64,000 nt of DNA from Burhinus oedicnemus. Its lineage: Eukaryota; Chordata; Aves; Charadriiformes; Burhinidae. Position 1 is the stretch's first letter; every line of letters begins with the position of its first letter. Both the position numbers and the translations under genes were made by a program. The notes under the pieces were generated by a model that ran no database searches, had not been told where the DNA came from, and saw only the letters and a program-made list of their open reading frames with translations. Of the stretch, positions 13,501 to 26,006 are shown piece by piece. The stretch lies in contig VFFE01007605.1 in assembly GCA_008921705.1 (NCBI GenBank), positions 3,788,120 through 3,852,119 on the forward strand, read 5' to 3'.

Positions 13501-14854
13501 AAAAGCCCATTCTCAAGTTTCTTGATGATCAAAACTTCAGAAAGAACATCAAGAGCCATCGATAGAAATAAATAACTCGGAGCTCAGGCCTGCCGTGCCT
13601 CCAAAGCACCGCTTCTGCCATCACATTTTCCCACTGCAGTATATAAACCACATCTGCAGAATTTTAGTTTCTCTTTGTGCAAACCGGTAAGTCCAGGTCC
13701 CGCTGAACTCATGCTTTAAGCCGCAATTAGATCCTATAACTTTCACTATGGTCCACGCACTGACACCCCAGCACTATTATTAGAAACTTGCTGCTTAGAG
13801 AAGTAATTTGTGATTGTGATGTACCAAGAAGAAAAAAAAAAAAATGTGCTCAGTATATGATGGCTTTTTTCTTTTTATTGGTCATTCTGTTCATCATGCA
13901 AACCTGAATAATGTGTTAGAAAAGGTCACGGTACCCGCTGGACGCTGATGGGCACTTGGAACAGTGTCTTGCTCTGTGGCCAGCCGAAACCCGGCATCAG
14001 CTTGCAGTGCTGCCCGTCAGCCCCAAAAACTGCTGGAGTGGGGAGGGAGTGCAGAGAGGGATAGAAAAGGGAGTGGGAATGACAGTAATTTCAAAGCAAA
14101 GCACCAAAAAAGGAGAGGGGTGAAAAGAGAGAATATCCTCACCCTGTGATTTTGTAAGGTATACACACCTTTTAAATATGAAAATTAAGTGGGAGAATTC
14201 AGAGCTTGAAAGACCAGGGTAACATTCAAAATACACTTTCAGGACGTGAACTGTGTTTCCCAGGGTTTTACCCCAGCCTGATTTCGTGTCGTTTCAGTGT
14301 AGGGCTCCGATCTAATGGAGCTGCTGCTGACACTGCTTTCAGCTAGACTGATTTTGAAGTTTTTCCTGAAAGACACTGCCCAATTGACCAACTTTTCCTG
14401 TGGTTTTGTCCTCCTGTCTGGCTCTGTGACCTGATTCACCCTGTCATTCATGTTTCATTTTAATCGTGGAGAAAATTCAGTTTTCCCCGGTGTTCGGTGC
14501 TACCACGAAGTGGAGTTGTCCGTCACCCATCCCCTTTGTTGAAACAATACCTGCAGCCTGGTTTGCCGTCCTGCTGTTCGCACATGGAAGCAAAAAAAAA
14601 AAGCCAGATTAGTTTGACCCTGGTGTCTGAAAACCCAAGAGCCATTGCCGGTCATGACACCGTGTTGGACAAGTTCAGGCACTGCTGGGTTTTTTTACAG
14701 CAAAGGCATTGTATGTGTATTTTTAATATACAGTCTTACAGCTATTAGTTGATAGCTCTTACAGTTAGACTCATAAAAATTATGCTGCATAAATGTCTTC
14801 CCTTGTATATTCGGCTCACCTCTGAAAGGCTATTGATCTAAGGAACCCATTGCT

Positions 14855-14873
14855 GGGGGGGGGGCGGGCGGGG
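14855..14873 (+). other. G-rich tract with G-quadruplex pattern
   Basis: Ten G, then C, GGG, C, GGGG. The long run can supply two G-triplets, so the tract meets the usual four-run, short-loop pattern on the + (sense) strand. It lies deep in the intron with no adjacent gene feature. Folding is inferred from pattern alone. Confidence 0.6.
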
Positions 14874-17800
14874 AATAAAATCATTTCTGCCATGAAAATT
14901 CAGGAGCCGTGTACGGAGCCCTTAGCAATGTGAAGAGAGGAAATGCAGCATCACTACTGCTGGTCCAGGCTTAATATTGTTGTGGGTATCTAACCTACCT
15001 CCGTTAGCACAGCCCTGCAGAATGCCCTTCATAAAATCGGGAGCTGGAGGAAAAGCGTTTCCTAATGCTTGTGTGGTGAAACTGGAGAAGGCCGTGCTGT
15101 GTCGCCTGCTACTCGGCATCTTCCCAAAATCCTGGTGGTTTACGTGCCCAGGAGGGGGTTCCTCTAGAGAATAACTACTCATTTGTGGGTGTAAGTCCAC
15201 ATGTAAAGTTAAATTTCCTGCAGTTTACAGCAATGAAGTTCAAAATGAACCAGGGCCTGTTTGTCAGGACGGGAATCTCATTTCTTTGTTATTCTTTGGA
15301 ATGCTAATGTGTTTTTCTTTAATATGCTAGTCCTGCGGCAAAAGGCTGTGGTTGCCTGTTGAGGACACCTTGGCTGGGGTGGGAGGCATGGACCTTCCCG
15401 TCCTGCACGGCTTCCTGCGGCAGGGCAACCCAGATTCATGAACAGACCAGACCAGATGGAACCAAAACTCCTTTTTCTGCCCTAAAAACTCAAACAAGAG
15501 CATAGCAGACCTGACATCTATAGCTGATATATGCAAGCATCACTAGATAGGGTTTATATTCCTTAGGACCTGGAGGTAAAGTTGTTTCAGAAGTAGTGAT
15601 AACATCTGGTTGCATTTGGTCATTACTAATATCAGAGGCTGCTGCCTTCAGTCTTGTCTTTTCAGAGGACTGTAGTTTATTGTAGCAACAAAAAGAGCTC
15701 TGTGCCACGTTCTCCTGCAGTTAACGGCACAAAAGTCTGCACCGTCCGTCTTTAATTCATGTAACACTGGTAGCCACCAAAATCGTCTCCCGCCCCTGAG
15801 ACAAGCCTATATGGTAATTTACGGGCTTAAGAAGGTATAAAATGGGCATGTGTTCTGACTGGTTTAGAGAGTACATCCTCATTTATTTTAACACTAATTT
15901 TTATTGTTTGGGGTTTTTTTCATTATTAGTGTGTATATATGGTGCAATATAAACCATGAAAAATACGTGTGTCTCTCCTAGGTAGATTGGTTTGGAGTCT
16001 GCTGTGAGGTGTCATGCATCTTCTGGCAGGGCCAATAGAGTTGTTTTGCTTTTAATGCCATTTACTAACCCATCATCTGCTAAAATATGATATGTATAGG
16101 AGTCTAAATTTGTTACAGAATTGCTATTATCCTCCTTATTTTGTTTTAAGATGTATTTTTATGAACCCATTCATTCTAAGTCAGGCAAGATACATTCATG
16201 GAAAGCCTCCAATATGTTAATTGGTATTTATTGAATACTTCAGTGTAATGTGATGAACAGGCACCGTGGATTGTAATTAATACATTGACATCCAACGACT
16301 ATAGCTGAATGGAAGATGAAAGCAATTTATAATGGACATAGCGTGCATTCGTCTTGCAGTGCTACGTGGACACCCACCACCGAGTGAAATAGCTTTCAAA
16401 GAGAATGGAAATGCATTTTCTTTGCCAGAGAGGAGTTCCGTGGCGATGGTGAAACACGCTGTCACGGCAGAAATACAAACTGGTGGGCGCTGGAGGGGCT
16501 GCTAATGCATGGACTCCTCCGGAGAGCAGTTCATCCCTCCGGCATGACCGGGCTCCCGTGAGGGAGAGGGATGCTTAAAAAAGAAAAGAATAAAGTCAGC
16601 TTCTGCCATGCAGGTAAGCGCCACAGGCGCTGCCCCGCTGTCTCCTCCTGCTCTCCCCTTCCACATTCCCCTCACCCTGCACCCTCGCGGGCTTGAATTT
16701 GGTGAAAGCAAGAGCATTGGCAGAAGGGATTTGGCTCAGAAAGTAGTTTTCTCCTTTCTTAAATAGAGAGTAACCTGCTTACTCCTTTGATGCATTAGCA
16801 CAGGTGGCCTCTTGAACGCGACGCTTTAAACAAATTATATGAACTGCAAATAATGTGGTTTGTATTGTAGCGCGTGAACAGGGCTTCAGCAAATAAATAA
16901 ACCAACGGCAAAAAGCTGCTTTTCGGATTTCACTTTTCAAGCCCCTGCAATGGGGCACTAATACAATTATGTCAAAAGTGTGTTGAGCAGATAGAAGTAA
17001 TGAACTGTTGGATTCCTTTTTTGCGAGAGCTCTTTAACAGAGGACGATGGGGAATAAAGGATTTTTCCCCGCAATAGGCATCATGTGTCCAAGAGCTTTA
17101 AAAATAAAAAAAAAAAAGTGGCAGGTTAGCTTCATTCTTCTGGCTCCTGGGAGAAGACCGGCAGCTCCGAGCGATCATTGATCAGCTTTCCTTTTGTTAA
17201 ACATTAGGCAAGGGAAGGCTTGGCAGGTGTAATTTTCTTTAAGGAGAAAGCAAGAGGGAAGGGAAAAGGAAAGCTGCGGGACTCGGTACCGCATCATACT
17301 GAGCTGTCCCATGTGGTAACTCGCTAAGTTTCAGATCTTCCATCAGGCGTTGCAACCATTCTTCTGCCCATGAAACAAGAAGTGCTTCAATTAGTGTTAA
17401 GTGATCCACAAATTTCCTGTAATAAAAGAAACTTTGAAGAAACCAACAGGGCCAGTGGGGAAGCAATTTCATTACGTGTCTGTTGTCAGCGCACTGGGTA
17501 ATTTACTCTGAGGATTAGATACAAGTTGCTCATAGAAGAGGTTGAAATATCTGATGAAGCCGTTCTACTTCTTGTGGGCATTTCTGGTTTCCTATCGTTA
17601 TTATTACTATTGTTGGTGTTATTAGTTTTTGTGGACGGTGCCCCATAGGAGCGGGATTGAGAGGCCAAACTAATTTCGAATTGGCTTCAAAAGTTGTCAG
17701 ATGTTTAAGTCGTTTGAAATAACAGGTTTGGTTCAATGCAGCGAGGGTGACTGGTGCTGGGCTCTGCAAGCAGCCGAATAAATGTTTTAGGTGTTATACC

Positions 17801-18352
17801 GGCAGTATCAAGATAGGAGAAGTGTTACCTGAGCCTTACTGTTTCTCTTACAATTGTCTTGTGAAGAATTACCTGATAATGAGTCAAACTAAGCAAGATC
17901 ATTTTGCTGTGCTGAAGTGTTGTTATTTAATTAGTTGTCGGGGTGATTTTGCGGTGGGGAGCCCCGGTGAGCCCCAGGTCAGGCGGGGGCTGCGCCAGTC
18001 TCCGGCAAACCCAGCAGTGGCCAGCTTTGAAGGATGTTGTTTCTTGTAAGTCTGTTATCTCTTCTGTCAAGTTTCGTATATGAAATGCAAATTCTGCATA
18101 CTCTGATGGTTTATTGCCTCTTCCAGGTTTAAGCTGGTATGACCTCTGGCTATCTAATTCCCCTCGCATACACCTGTAACTAATAATTTTTAAAAAGCTC
18201 ATTTATTTTCAGTGGAATTGCTCGTGTGTCTCAACACAACTATCTATAAATATTTGCGGTCTCAGGTACTGAGAAAAACCTCCTTTCGATCCATTTCTTC
18301 TGCCCACTCCATAAAATCGCCAAGACATCTCTCATTGGGGCAGCCCGCCTTA

Positions 18353-18365
18353 TAAATAAATAAAT
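18353..18365. repeat. (TAAA)3, opposite in sense to the nearby (TTTA)n tract
   Basis: Three TAAA units (13 bases) lie about 55 bp upstream of a long TTTA tract. Because TTTA is the complement of TAAA, the two can pair as an inverted repeat. Confidence 0.7.
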
Positions 18366-18420
18366 GAACTGGTGACAGCCCTGGAGGGAAAACAGCACGA
18401 GGAGTAACAGAAACTGCTAA

Positions 18421-18479
18421 TTTTATTTATTTATTTATTTATTTATTTATTTTATTTATTTATTTATTTATTTATTTTA
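18421..18479. repeat. (TTTA)n microsatellite, about 15 units
   Basis: Near-perfect tetranucleotide tract about 59 bp long with one unit-length irregularity in the middle (TTTATTTTATTT). Likely highly polymorphic in the population. It is flanked on the left by (TAAA)3 in the opposite sense. Confidence 0.95.
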
Positions 18480-19060
18480 ATCCCTGCCTGCCTTCAGCAG
18501 GCTAACAAAATACACTGAGAAGGAACTTGGTTTCGTGGCACCCGGTGGCTCTGCTGCTGCCTCCCCGGTGGGACGGTGGCTGCCCACGGCTGCCCACGCA
18601 GGCAGCTGCCACCTGCCCTGACGCTTTGCTCGGCTGGCTTTCTCTTCTCCAGTAACTCGGGGGGTTTCTTCATACCCGCCTCTTTCTACTCTGGTGGAAA
18701 TAAAGGGAAAGGTTTTCAAATGAAGGCACGGGAGGAACATGAACAATTCCCATTTTGGCAAATTAAGGCATTTCTAAGCCTCCTCCTTGCATAACTCTTG
18801 AAAAATCTGACTATCAGTGTCCAGGAGATGTTTCAAAGGCTTTTTTTGATGCTTAGAAATTGTTCTGTGTCAATAGCAGATGGGTCTCAGCTGTCAGGGG
18901 CTACAGCATCTCTCTTCAATTCACTGACACTGCAAATCTGGAAAATTCAAGGGTAATTTATGTCTCTTATCTCACAGATCTCTTTCTGACCAGAGTAAGA
19001 AAGAAATCACTTCTTCATCATTTAAACCCTTCTTAATTGTATCTGTTTCAGAACTTGCCA

Positions 19061-19081
19061 TCTCCTCCTCCTCCTCCTCCT
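19061..19081. repeat. (CTC)n trinucleotide tract
   Basis: About seven CTC/TCC units inside a pyrimidine-rich segment that follows ATCTGTTTCAG. The segment resembles a cryptic splice acceptor, but no coding-like exon follows. Confidence 0.8.
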
Positions 19082-20257
19082 GCTCTGGTCATGGGCAGTC
19101 TCCAATGTCCCTGTCCTCTCCGGAGCAGAAAGAAACGCATTGGTACCACACATGAAAAAAGTTGCAAGTTTACTCAATCCTGTGCTACAAACCTCTTATT
19201 AGACGTGTCCATATCAGCATTAGTTCCTTATGTTACGGCAGGTGGAGATATGGAAATAACGGTGTGACTCTGTGAGAGTGAATTAGGTGTTGCAAGCTTT
19301 GCTGTTTCTAAAAACGGAGTGTTTCTTATCAGCATATTAATTTGGGTGAGCTGTAGCTGTGGGAGTGGTGTTTCCTTGGCAGAGTATGTGTCCTCTACAA
19401 AGCAAAGGAGAGAATCACCCTTAGATTAGAAAAGGTATTCACAATTTTGTATGCTTGAACAGTGTTACAGTGTCAACATCACAATCTCGTCAGATCACAG
19501 GGTTTTAGTTAAATCAAAATGACAGGAAATTTCCTTGGGTTTTACCCATCATCTGAAGAAATTGGTTAGAGTCTGAGTTTGTCGAGCAAACACATCAAAA
19601 TGAGTTTGAAGAACTGCTGGAAATAGCAAGACCTACGTGGGTAACTTTCTTGCAATTTCTTTCTATTATTAAGATTTAATTTCTAAAATTACCTGCAAAT
19701 TATTACTGGGAATCTTTTATTACACTACCCAAGAACTTTATTGCTCTTCATCCTTTTGTGAACACTTTTTCAGATTTTTTTTTTTTTTAACTTGTGTATC
19801 ACAGGGACTGATGACCTCTCTGCCATAGCAACTTAGGCAAAGTTTGCATTTTAAGTGAGTCTAGTGCTTGCCTAAAATTGTGAGTCATCAAAGTCTCTGC
19901 TAGGTGGGATTGGAGCTTCCCCCCGCGCTTCCCTCCGTGTCGAAGGGCGGCAGAGCAGGGCTGGCCGAGGGGAAGGGTTTGGTGCCCTGTCGCTCTCACT
20001 GGACCTCTCAGTGTTCAGAAAAGCGTTTGTTGAGTGGCTGGTTTTTTAATAGTGTTCAGCTTTTTGCTTTTTCCACCCTCCAGAGGTGTGCTTTTCTATA
20101 TACTTTATGTCTTTTAAGACCCTTTCCCTGCAGCCAGCACCAATGGATGGCTGCTAGGGTCTCTCTTGGTAGAGCTGCAGCAGGGCCATGGCCCAAAGAT
20201 CCCCATAGCTTCGTGCCGAGCGGGGCAGAGCTTTGCCTGCCTCGCTTAGGGAGCTCC

Positions 20258-20493
20258 TTTTGCAATGGGGAGGTTTAGATTAGATATTAGGAAAAATTTC
20301 TTCACCGAAAGGGTTGTCAGACATTGGAACAGGCTGCCCAGGGCAGTGGTGGAGTCGCCATCCCTGGAGATATTTAACAGACGGGCAGACGTGGTGCTGA
20401 GGGACATGGGTTAGTGGTGGGTTTGGCAGTGTTGGGTTAATGGTTGGACTCGATGATCTTAAAGGTCTCCTCCAACCACAACGATTCTATGAT
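20258..20493 (+). mobile_element. CR1 LINE 3' fragment
   Basis: The last 230 or so bases of a CR1 element. It encodes the end of ORF2 (motifs [26 protein letters not shown] and [14 protein letters not shown], then a stop). It then runs through the 3' untranslated block GGTTGGACTCGATGATCTTA to the tail ACGATTCTATGAT at 20493. The same subfamily is present at 32585-33602 and 60331-60592, sharing the GTGGTGGGTTTGGCAGTG block. The 5' truncation at about 20258 is approximate. Confidence 0.93.
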
Positions 20494-21546
20494 GGGACAT
20501 CCTCAGTGCCGGCGTGGCCCTTGCAAACGCAGATCCCTTTACAGTGACATTGTCACTCGCTGCTGCAAAGGGCTTTCATGCTGAACATTGCATTTATTTT
20601 TTTCCCCTCTTCTGAAAAGCCCAACTGCCTTCTAGTTCAAATGGAAACTTCTAAAGAAAACTTTACCTTTGCTTCATTTTCAGCATACCTCAGAGTGATT
20701 TTCCCCAGAATATGACCTTGCCGTCACCCCTCAGTCGTCACCACCCGATGTGCTGCTTGTGTGAGCCGGGGGTCCGGGAGAATCGCTGCCACCAGCCACT
20801 ATTTATCTTTCTCTGAAGTGTCACAAGCACAGCCTAAGACAGCCACCCTTGAGTATCACACACGAGGACTGGAGTAACTTTAAAGCTGAGATGACTGTAA
20901 TGTTGAGGAGTGCTTTACAAAGGCGGGTAAAGGATCATGCTCTGGATTTTTAAAAGTGATGCGTTTGTTACAGGTGGTTTCTCTCAAAGCCCCCTTTCAC
21001 CAGCAAAAGAAAGAAACCATAAGACAGAGGTGCCAGATTTTCTTATGATTTAAACACCATCATTTCATTGCAATATATGAACATAACCTAATTGCGGTCA
21101 TAAAAGTTAAAGGACTCTGGACCATGAAAGAAAGTTTTTCCAAGAGAAGAAATTGTTTCATTTTTATAGAATAAACTTCACCGTGTGTTGGGAATGCAGC
21201 AGCTCTGATGCTGGGGGGGACAGATGGATTTTATCACCGTCCTCCCGAGCGTGCAGGAAGATAAGGAGTGTTTGGTCCTGGGTGGTGGCCACCAAGAGTT
21301 AGGGCAGGTCTCTCTGGTTAGGAAAGTTGAGGGGGACACGGGGGCTGCTGCCCCTAGACATCCCCCTGCAGGAAAGGGATGGGAGCGGGGAGAGGATGAC
21401 GGTGTGGAGGAAGGCAGAGGGTCAGATCCTGGTTTCCACAGCTGACCAGAACTGTGTTGGACCAGAGCTGCACCGCACTGGTGAGACCTGGGGGTGAGAC
21501 CTGCTCTGGGCGACGCTGGCTGCAGCCACTAAAGAGTTAACTGGCT

Positions 21547-21564
21547 CCCCCCGCCCCCCCCCTC
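21547..21564. repeat. C-rich tract
   Basis: CCCCCCGCCCCCCCCC-type run within CTGGCTCC...CTCCAGC. The complementary strand is G-rich and could form a G-quadruplex. Low-complexity sequence with no adjacent gene feature. Confidence 0.65.
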
Positions 21565-21994
21565 CAGCTGTTGCAGGGTCGTATTTGTGGCGATCTGGGA
21601 ACAGCAGTGTTAGCCTCTTCGGCAGCTAGATCTACTCTGAGGGTAGCCAGAGAAGATGAAGAAAGGATTCTTGAAGAAACCTCTGAAGCTAAATTGAGTA
21701 ACTCTGCCCTGCAGAATATTGGACTGTCCAGCCTGACTGTCTCCCAGAAAAAATAACATCTGTGGAAAGCAGTGAGAAAGGGAATGCAGTACCATCTGTG
21801 CTCTGAGGGTAGGTCCTTAAATCAGTGAACCTGAAGTTATGAAGTGAACCACCTGTCAGTTCCCTTGTAGGGGATATTTTAAAAAACAACAGTGTTCTTT
21901 ACATCACTAGCCTTGTCAGGGCAGAGCAAACAACGGGTCTTTTTCCATCATATTACCTGGCTAGAAACAGCAAATAAGAACATATGAAAACTTC

Positions 21995-22010
21995 TTTTTT
22001 TTTTTTTTTT
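21995..22010. repeat. T16 homopolymer
   Basis: Sixteen consecutive T in intron sequence. Nothing on either side looks like a retrotransposed transcript. Confidence 0.8.
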
Positions 22011-23962
22011 CTGTGCAAGCTGTCCTGCAGGGGGGCAGGGAAGAGCCCGTGTCTCAAACTTGCTGGGCTGTCTGGAAAGGTTCAGTCTGGGATCTGATGG
22101 CAGTATTTCAATATTGATCATTTTTGTGCATTTGGCAGGTATCTATTTGCTTTATCTCCCTGCCTCCCCCAAAATTGTTGGGCCCATCTACTAGTTTCGG
22201 TCATGTTTGATGAAAGGCAAAAGTTTTAAATATGCCGAACTTTATTAAAAAACAACTGCAAAGGAAACATAAATGATCTTTTTGTCCCAACTGAGGGAAA
22301 CACTGGAGAACAAGCTCACTGCCTGGAGACGCAGGGGAGCGCACCGAGGAGACAGTCCTGCTAAACCTCCTGCAGGCAGAGAGCATCCTTGGGAGCTCAC
22401 ATCATCTTAGGTACCAAAGTCGACCCACCTTGGGCTGGTGCTGGATAAAACAAAGCTGCTTCAGTTCCAGCGCTGATGGAGATGCTCCTTCGTAAGCATA
22501 AGCAGATGCTTGGATGTTTGTTGTTGAGTAAGTTCCCTCTTTACTGCGTTAATTTGTAATAACAGTAACAGCAGAATGGCATTGCTACACACCATCTTTT
22601 ACCTTCCCTGGTAGACATGCTTGTTAATCATGGGATATCTACTGCTCATCTGTTCTTATTTCATGAAAGATTTTCGAAAACAATAGTTCGAGCAATTTGC
22701 CCAACCCACTTTAAACATGTCCCAGCACAACTTCATTTCAAACCATTCATCTCTGCTTTGCTCATCACGGAGTATTCAGGTTCAAAGAGGTTAAATCAGC
22801 ATATGGCAAGATAAGAAGCAGCTTGATTGATCTGCCTTTAAGCTGTCTATTCGTTTACAGAAGCCAGTAACCTAACCAGCTTCCTTGCTGGCCAAAACCA
22901 GATAAAATTCCGTTTCATTCTTTTGCTCTCCTTATATCCAGATACTGTAATATAAAATAATTAATCCTGATGCAGCTCACGCGGCAGTTTGCAGCTCCTG
23001 TTGGTATTGCTCTGTTGCTCCAAGCAGAAGTAACTTGCATGGTTGCTTAACAAATTGACTGCTTAGAATTGTTTAGAGTACTCATTTTTCTTTTAGACTA
23101 TTCATTTCTTGGAGGGATGAGAAGCTTTTAGTAGGCTGCTTTTTATTGCATCTATGGGCAAGCAGAAATATGTTAAGAGAGGACATAGAGTTTATCTTCA
23201 CTTCATTTCCATAAAAATACAATTCAAACTATTTTCTTTTCCAGTGCTGTTTTCCATATTTTTCTCTCCAGTAGAAAAATCAAAACAAACAGAGTTACGT
23301 TAAATTGGTGCGTGTCATAACATGGCAAGATCTTTCACACCATGGGTCAAGAACTGTGTCCTGATATGTTCCTTTGGAGTACAGAATACTTGAACTTGGG
23401 AAAAACAGTTGACTTTGTGTATTATTATATTAAGATAAACTATACATTGCGATCAGATGCTATCCTATGTTCTTGAAAGTCAACAGAATTTTTTTTAGTA
23501 ATCTTAATTTGTTCACTGCTTGTGCCAGGTAACAATACATTCACCATTTCCACGGCATCTCATGCAGAAGAGAAAGAAAAGACTGAAAGTTGGAAATGTG
23601 GTTCCCTGAACTTTTCAGATAGATTTAGTCTGGCTGCCATGACTACTTGAAATTATTATAATCCACTACTTCTTTCTTTTCTTTTTTTTGGTTAATATGA
23701 CACTTGAATAAGAGTGCAGGATATTCTGGGAGCTTGAAGTCAAGCTATTTCCCCCCCCTAAAACCAGCCATTTTGAGTGATTTCAGGCAAAACGTCTCTG
23801 GTTCTATGTTTTCAGGTATCCATTTTACGCATGCTTACCTTTTCTGAAGATTGGGTCTCTGCCCGTATTTTGGTGAAGAATGCATACAGTGCATGTGTAA
23901 ACTGTCTGAAGCAATGTCTAATACTGAAATAAAAGAACGTTTTCCCTATTCTTTCTTAATTA

Positions 23963-24008
23963 CCAGCAATTCCAGCTGGTAGACTGGAATTCCAGCAATG
24001 GTAGACTT
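23963..24008. repeat. Imperfect tandem/inverted short repeat
   Basis: CCAGCAAT and TGGTAGACT each appear twice about 22-29 bp apart. The junction contains the inverted pair AATTCCAG / CTGGAATT with an 8-base loop. The pattern is typical of a small slippage or template-switch duplication. Confidence 0.55.
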
Positions 24009-25554
24009 TAAGGAATTAGTATTTCCTCTATCTTTTGTTTCCCTTTGCCCATTATCCCTTCAAAATCATAGCAGCTTTGCCATCTAGGTTTTGTGGCCCT
24101 GATTCCTTACATAAGGTATAGATTTTACCAAAAATAATATAAATACTTACTGGTTGTGCTTGGGCACCCGAGATAAGGGGTTGGTGAAAACCTGCAGGGT
24201 GTGCTGCAGATTTGACGTGTCCCAAGGGTGAAGTGGGATTTCTTTTGCCAGATCCTCCATCACACGTCCTAGACAAACCGTTCTGCTGTGACAGCAGGTA
24301 ACGAGTGGCCTGTGGGCCTATGCAGCTTTGTTTGGGAATTGTTATATTTTTAATAAATTTTTGCTGTTGCTTCAGTCAGAGGGCTGCGTCGCTTAGGGAT
24401 TGCTTATGTCTGCCTAGAAACCAGAGGGAATAAATACATACAGCTGTTTTGAACAAGCATACTGTGAAAATACAATTAGGCAATCATGCCATTGTTACCA
24501 TTTTGTATTTACTTATTTAGGGTCTATCATCTCTTTTGAAAGCGTCGGTTCTTTACTGCTTCATTAAATACTGTCATCTCCTCCCAGTTCTTTCCCATTT
24601 CTATTTAGACAGATTGGAAAGATCTTTTTAGCTTTCTCCTGGTGATGATGGGGACCAAAAAGTCATTTAAACATATTTGGCAGGCCATACATCTTCATGC
24701 TATCTGGTAATAATTCAACAGAAAAGAAGTCTTGTGACTGCAGGCTAAATGAAATGAAATTAGGGCTGTGTGCTCCCTGTGGGCCAGAATCCCCTTGTCT
24801 CGCTTGATGTAAATGAGATGGGCATTTGAGTGGCGTCATCAAGATGGAGAAATGACATTCAGGGTTCTTCACTGGAGAGTCGTTGTCTGAGTGGCCTTAG
24901 GTGGGCACAGGCTGCTTGGTGCAAAACGCAAAAAGTTTTGCAGAGGTTATCTCGGTGACCCAAAGCGCTGGGAGCTGATGTGCAAACCCTCTGGAAGATG
25001 CCAACCATGCCTGGCAAAGTTTGAAGCTTCTTCTCCAGCAATAAACAGGAGGAGAGAAACCGAGAGCAAACAGGGATGACAGACAAGGGTGTTTCCACAC
25101 GAGGAGAAGTCAAACGCGTGGTTCATCACCGCTGCTGCAGGAGTAGAAGCTGAGGTATAAACAGGGCACAGACATTTTTATTACTGTGCCATCAAACCCT
25201 GCCCAGGGAGATTTAAGGCATTATTGCTGGAGGTAGCAGTCAGTGTAGTCAAAGAAGCATGTAACCTCAGTGAAGAAATTATCTAAGCTTCTTGCTACAA
25301 TAAAATTTATTTTCCCAGCATTAAATAAAAGGGGAGGATGTGTGCCTAGGGTGGGAGACGTGGCACTCCCAGCACGCTCTGTGCTGCTACCTGCTGTCAC
25401 TGAGCTTTCCCTTTCAGCTGTAAACTCTCCATAGCAGTTACATTACTGTCTGGGGCAGCGACTTCTTCTGGTTTTCTCTTTTTTATGTGAGCCACAGAAA
25501 TCCTGGGGTTTTATTACCCCGCTTGTGGCTTACGCATAGTTCAGGCTGAAGGGA

Positions 25555-26006
25555 GTGAGGCCAGAGGAGGCCATGAAGAGGTTCTGGAGCCCCTCTGCTG
25601 GGAGGACAGGCTGGGAGAGTTGGGGGTGTTCAGCCTGGAGAAGAGAAGGCTCCGGGGAGACCTTCGAGCCCCTTCCAGTCCCTAAAGGGGCTCCAGGAAA
25701 GCTGGGGAGGGACTCTGGATCAGGGAGTGGAGCCATAGGACAAGGGGGAACGGTTTTAAAGTGAAAGAAGACAGATTTAGATTGGATATTGGGAGGAAAT
25801 TGTTTCCTGTGAGGGTGGTGAGACACTGGCCCAGGTTGCCCCGAGAAGCTGTGGCTGCCCCATCCCTGGAGGTGTTCAAGGCCAGGTTGGATGGGGCTTT
25901 GAGCAACCTGCTCTAGTGGGAGGTGTCCCACTGCCCATGGCAGGGGGGCTGGAACTGAATGATCTTTAAGGTCCCTTCCAACCCAACCCATTCTGTGATT
26001 CTGTGA
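25555..26006 (+). mobile_element. CR1 LINE, 5'-truncated, 3' end at 26006
   Basis: About 450 bp of CR1 3' sequence. It runs from AGAGGAGGCCATGAAGAGG through GTTCAGCCTGGAGAAGAGAA and GGGCTCCAGGAAAGCTGGGG to the 3' block GGTCCCTTCCAACCCAACCC and tail ATTCTGTGATTCTGTGA. It belongs to the same subfamily as 8202-8619 but in the opposite orientation. The ORF2 frame is broken by substitutions and indels. The upstream boundary is approximate. Confidence 0.94.

Larger units (their letters stand above)
8620..20257 (+). other. FSTL4: FSTL4 large intron, 8.6-20.3 kb segment
   Basis: More than 11 kb without a recognisable gene or interspersed repeat. It holds poly(T) at 10564-10577, a short poly(A) near 13831-13844, a G-rich tract at 14855-14873, a (TTTA)n microsatellite at 18421-18479 and a (CTC)n tract at 19061-19081. 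I looked for the expected Ig-domain exon (a segment reading like IIWKR) and did not see it. Confidence 0.65.
20494..25554 (+). other. FSTL4: FSTL4 large intron, 20.5-25.6 kb segment
   Basis: No recognisable gene. It contains a C-rich tract at 21547-21564, poly(T) of 16 bases at 21995-22010 and a short imperfect repeat at 23963-24008 in which CCAGCAAT and TGGTAGACT each occur twice. Otherwise ordinary AT-rich intron sequence. Confidence 0.65.

Noticed and set aside
19045..19140. Pyrimidine-rich ATCTGTTTCAG followed by (CTC)n as an extra exon
   Set aside because: No FSTL4-like peptide follows, the frame is low-complexity proline/serine sequence, and no good donor in a suitable phase was evident.
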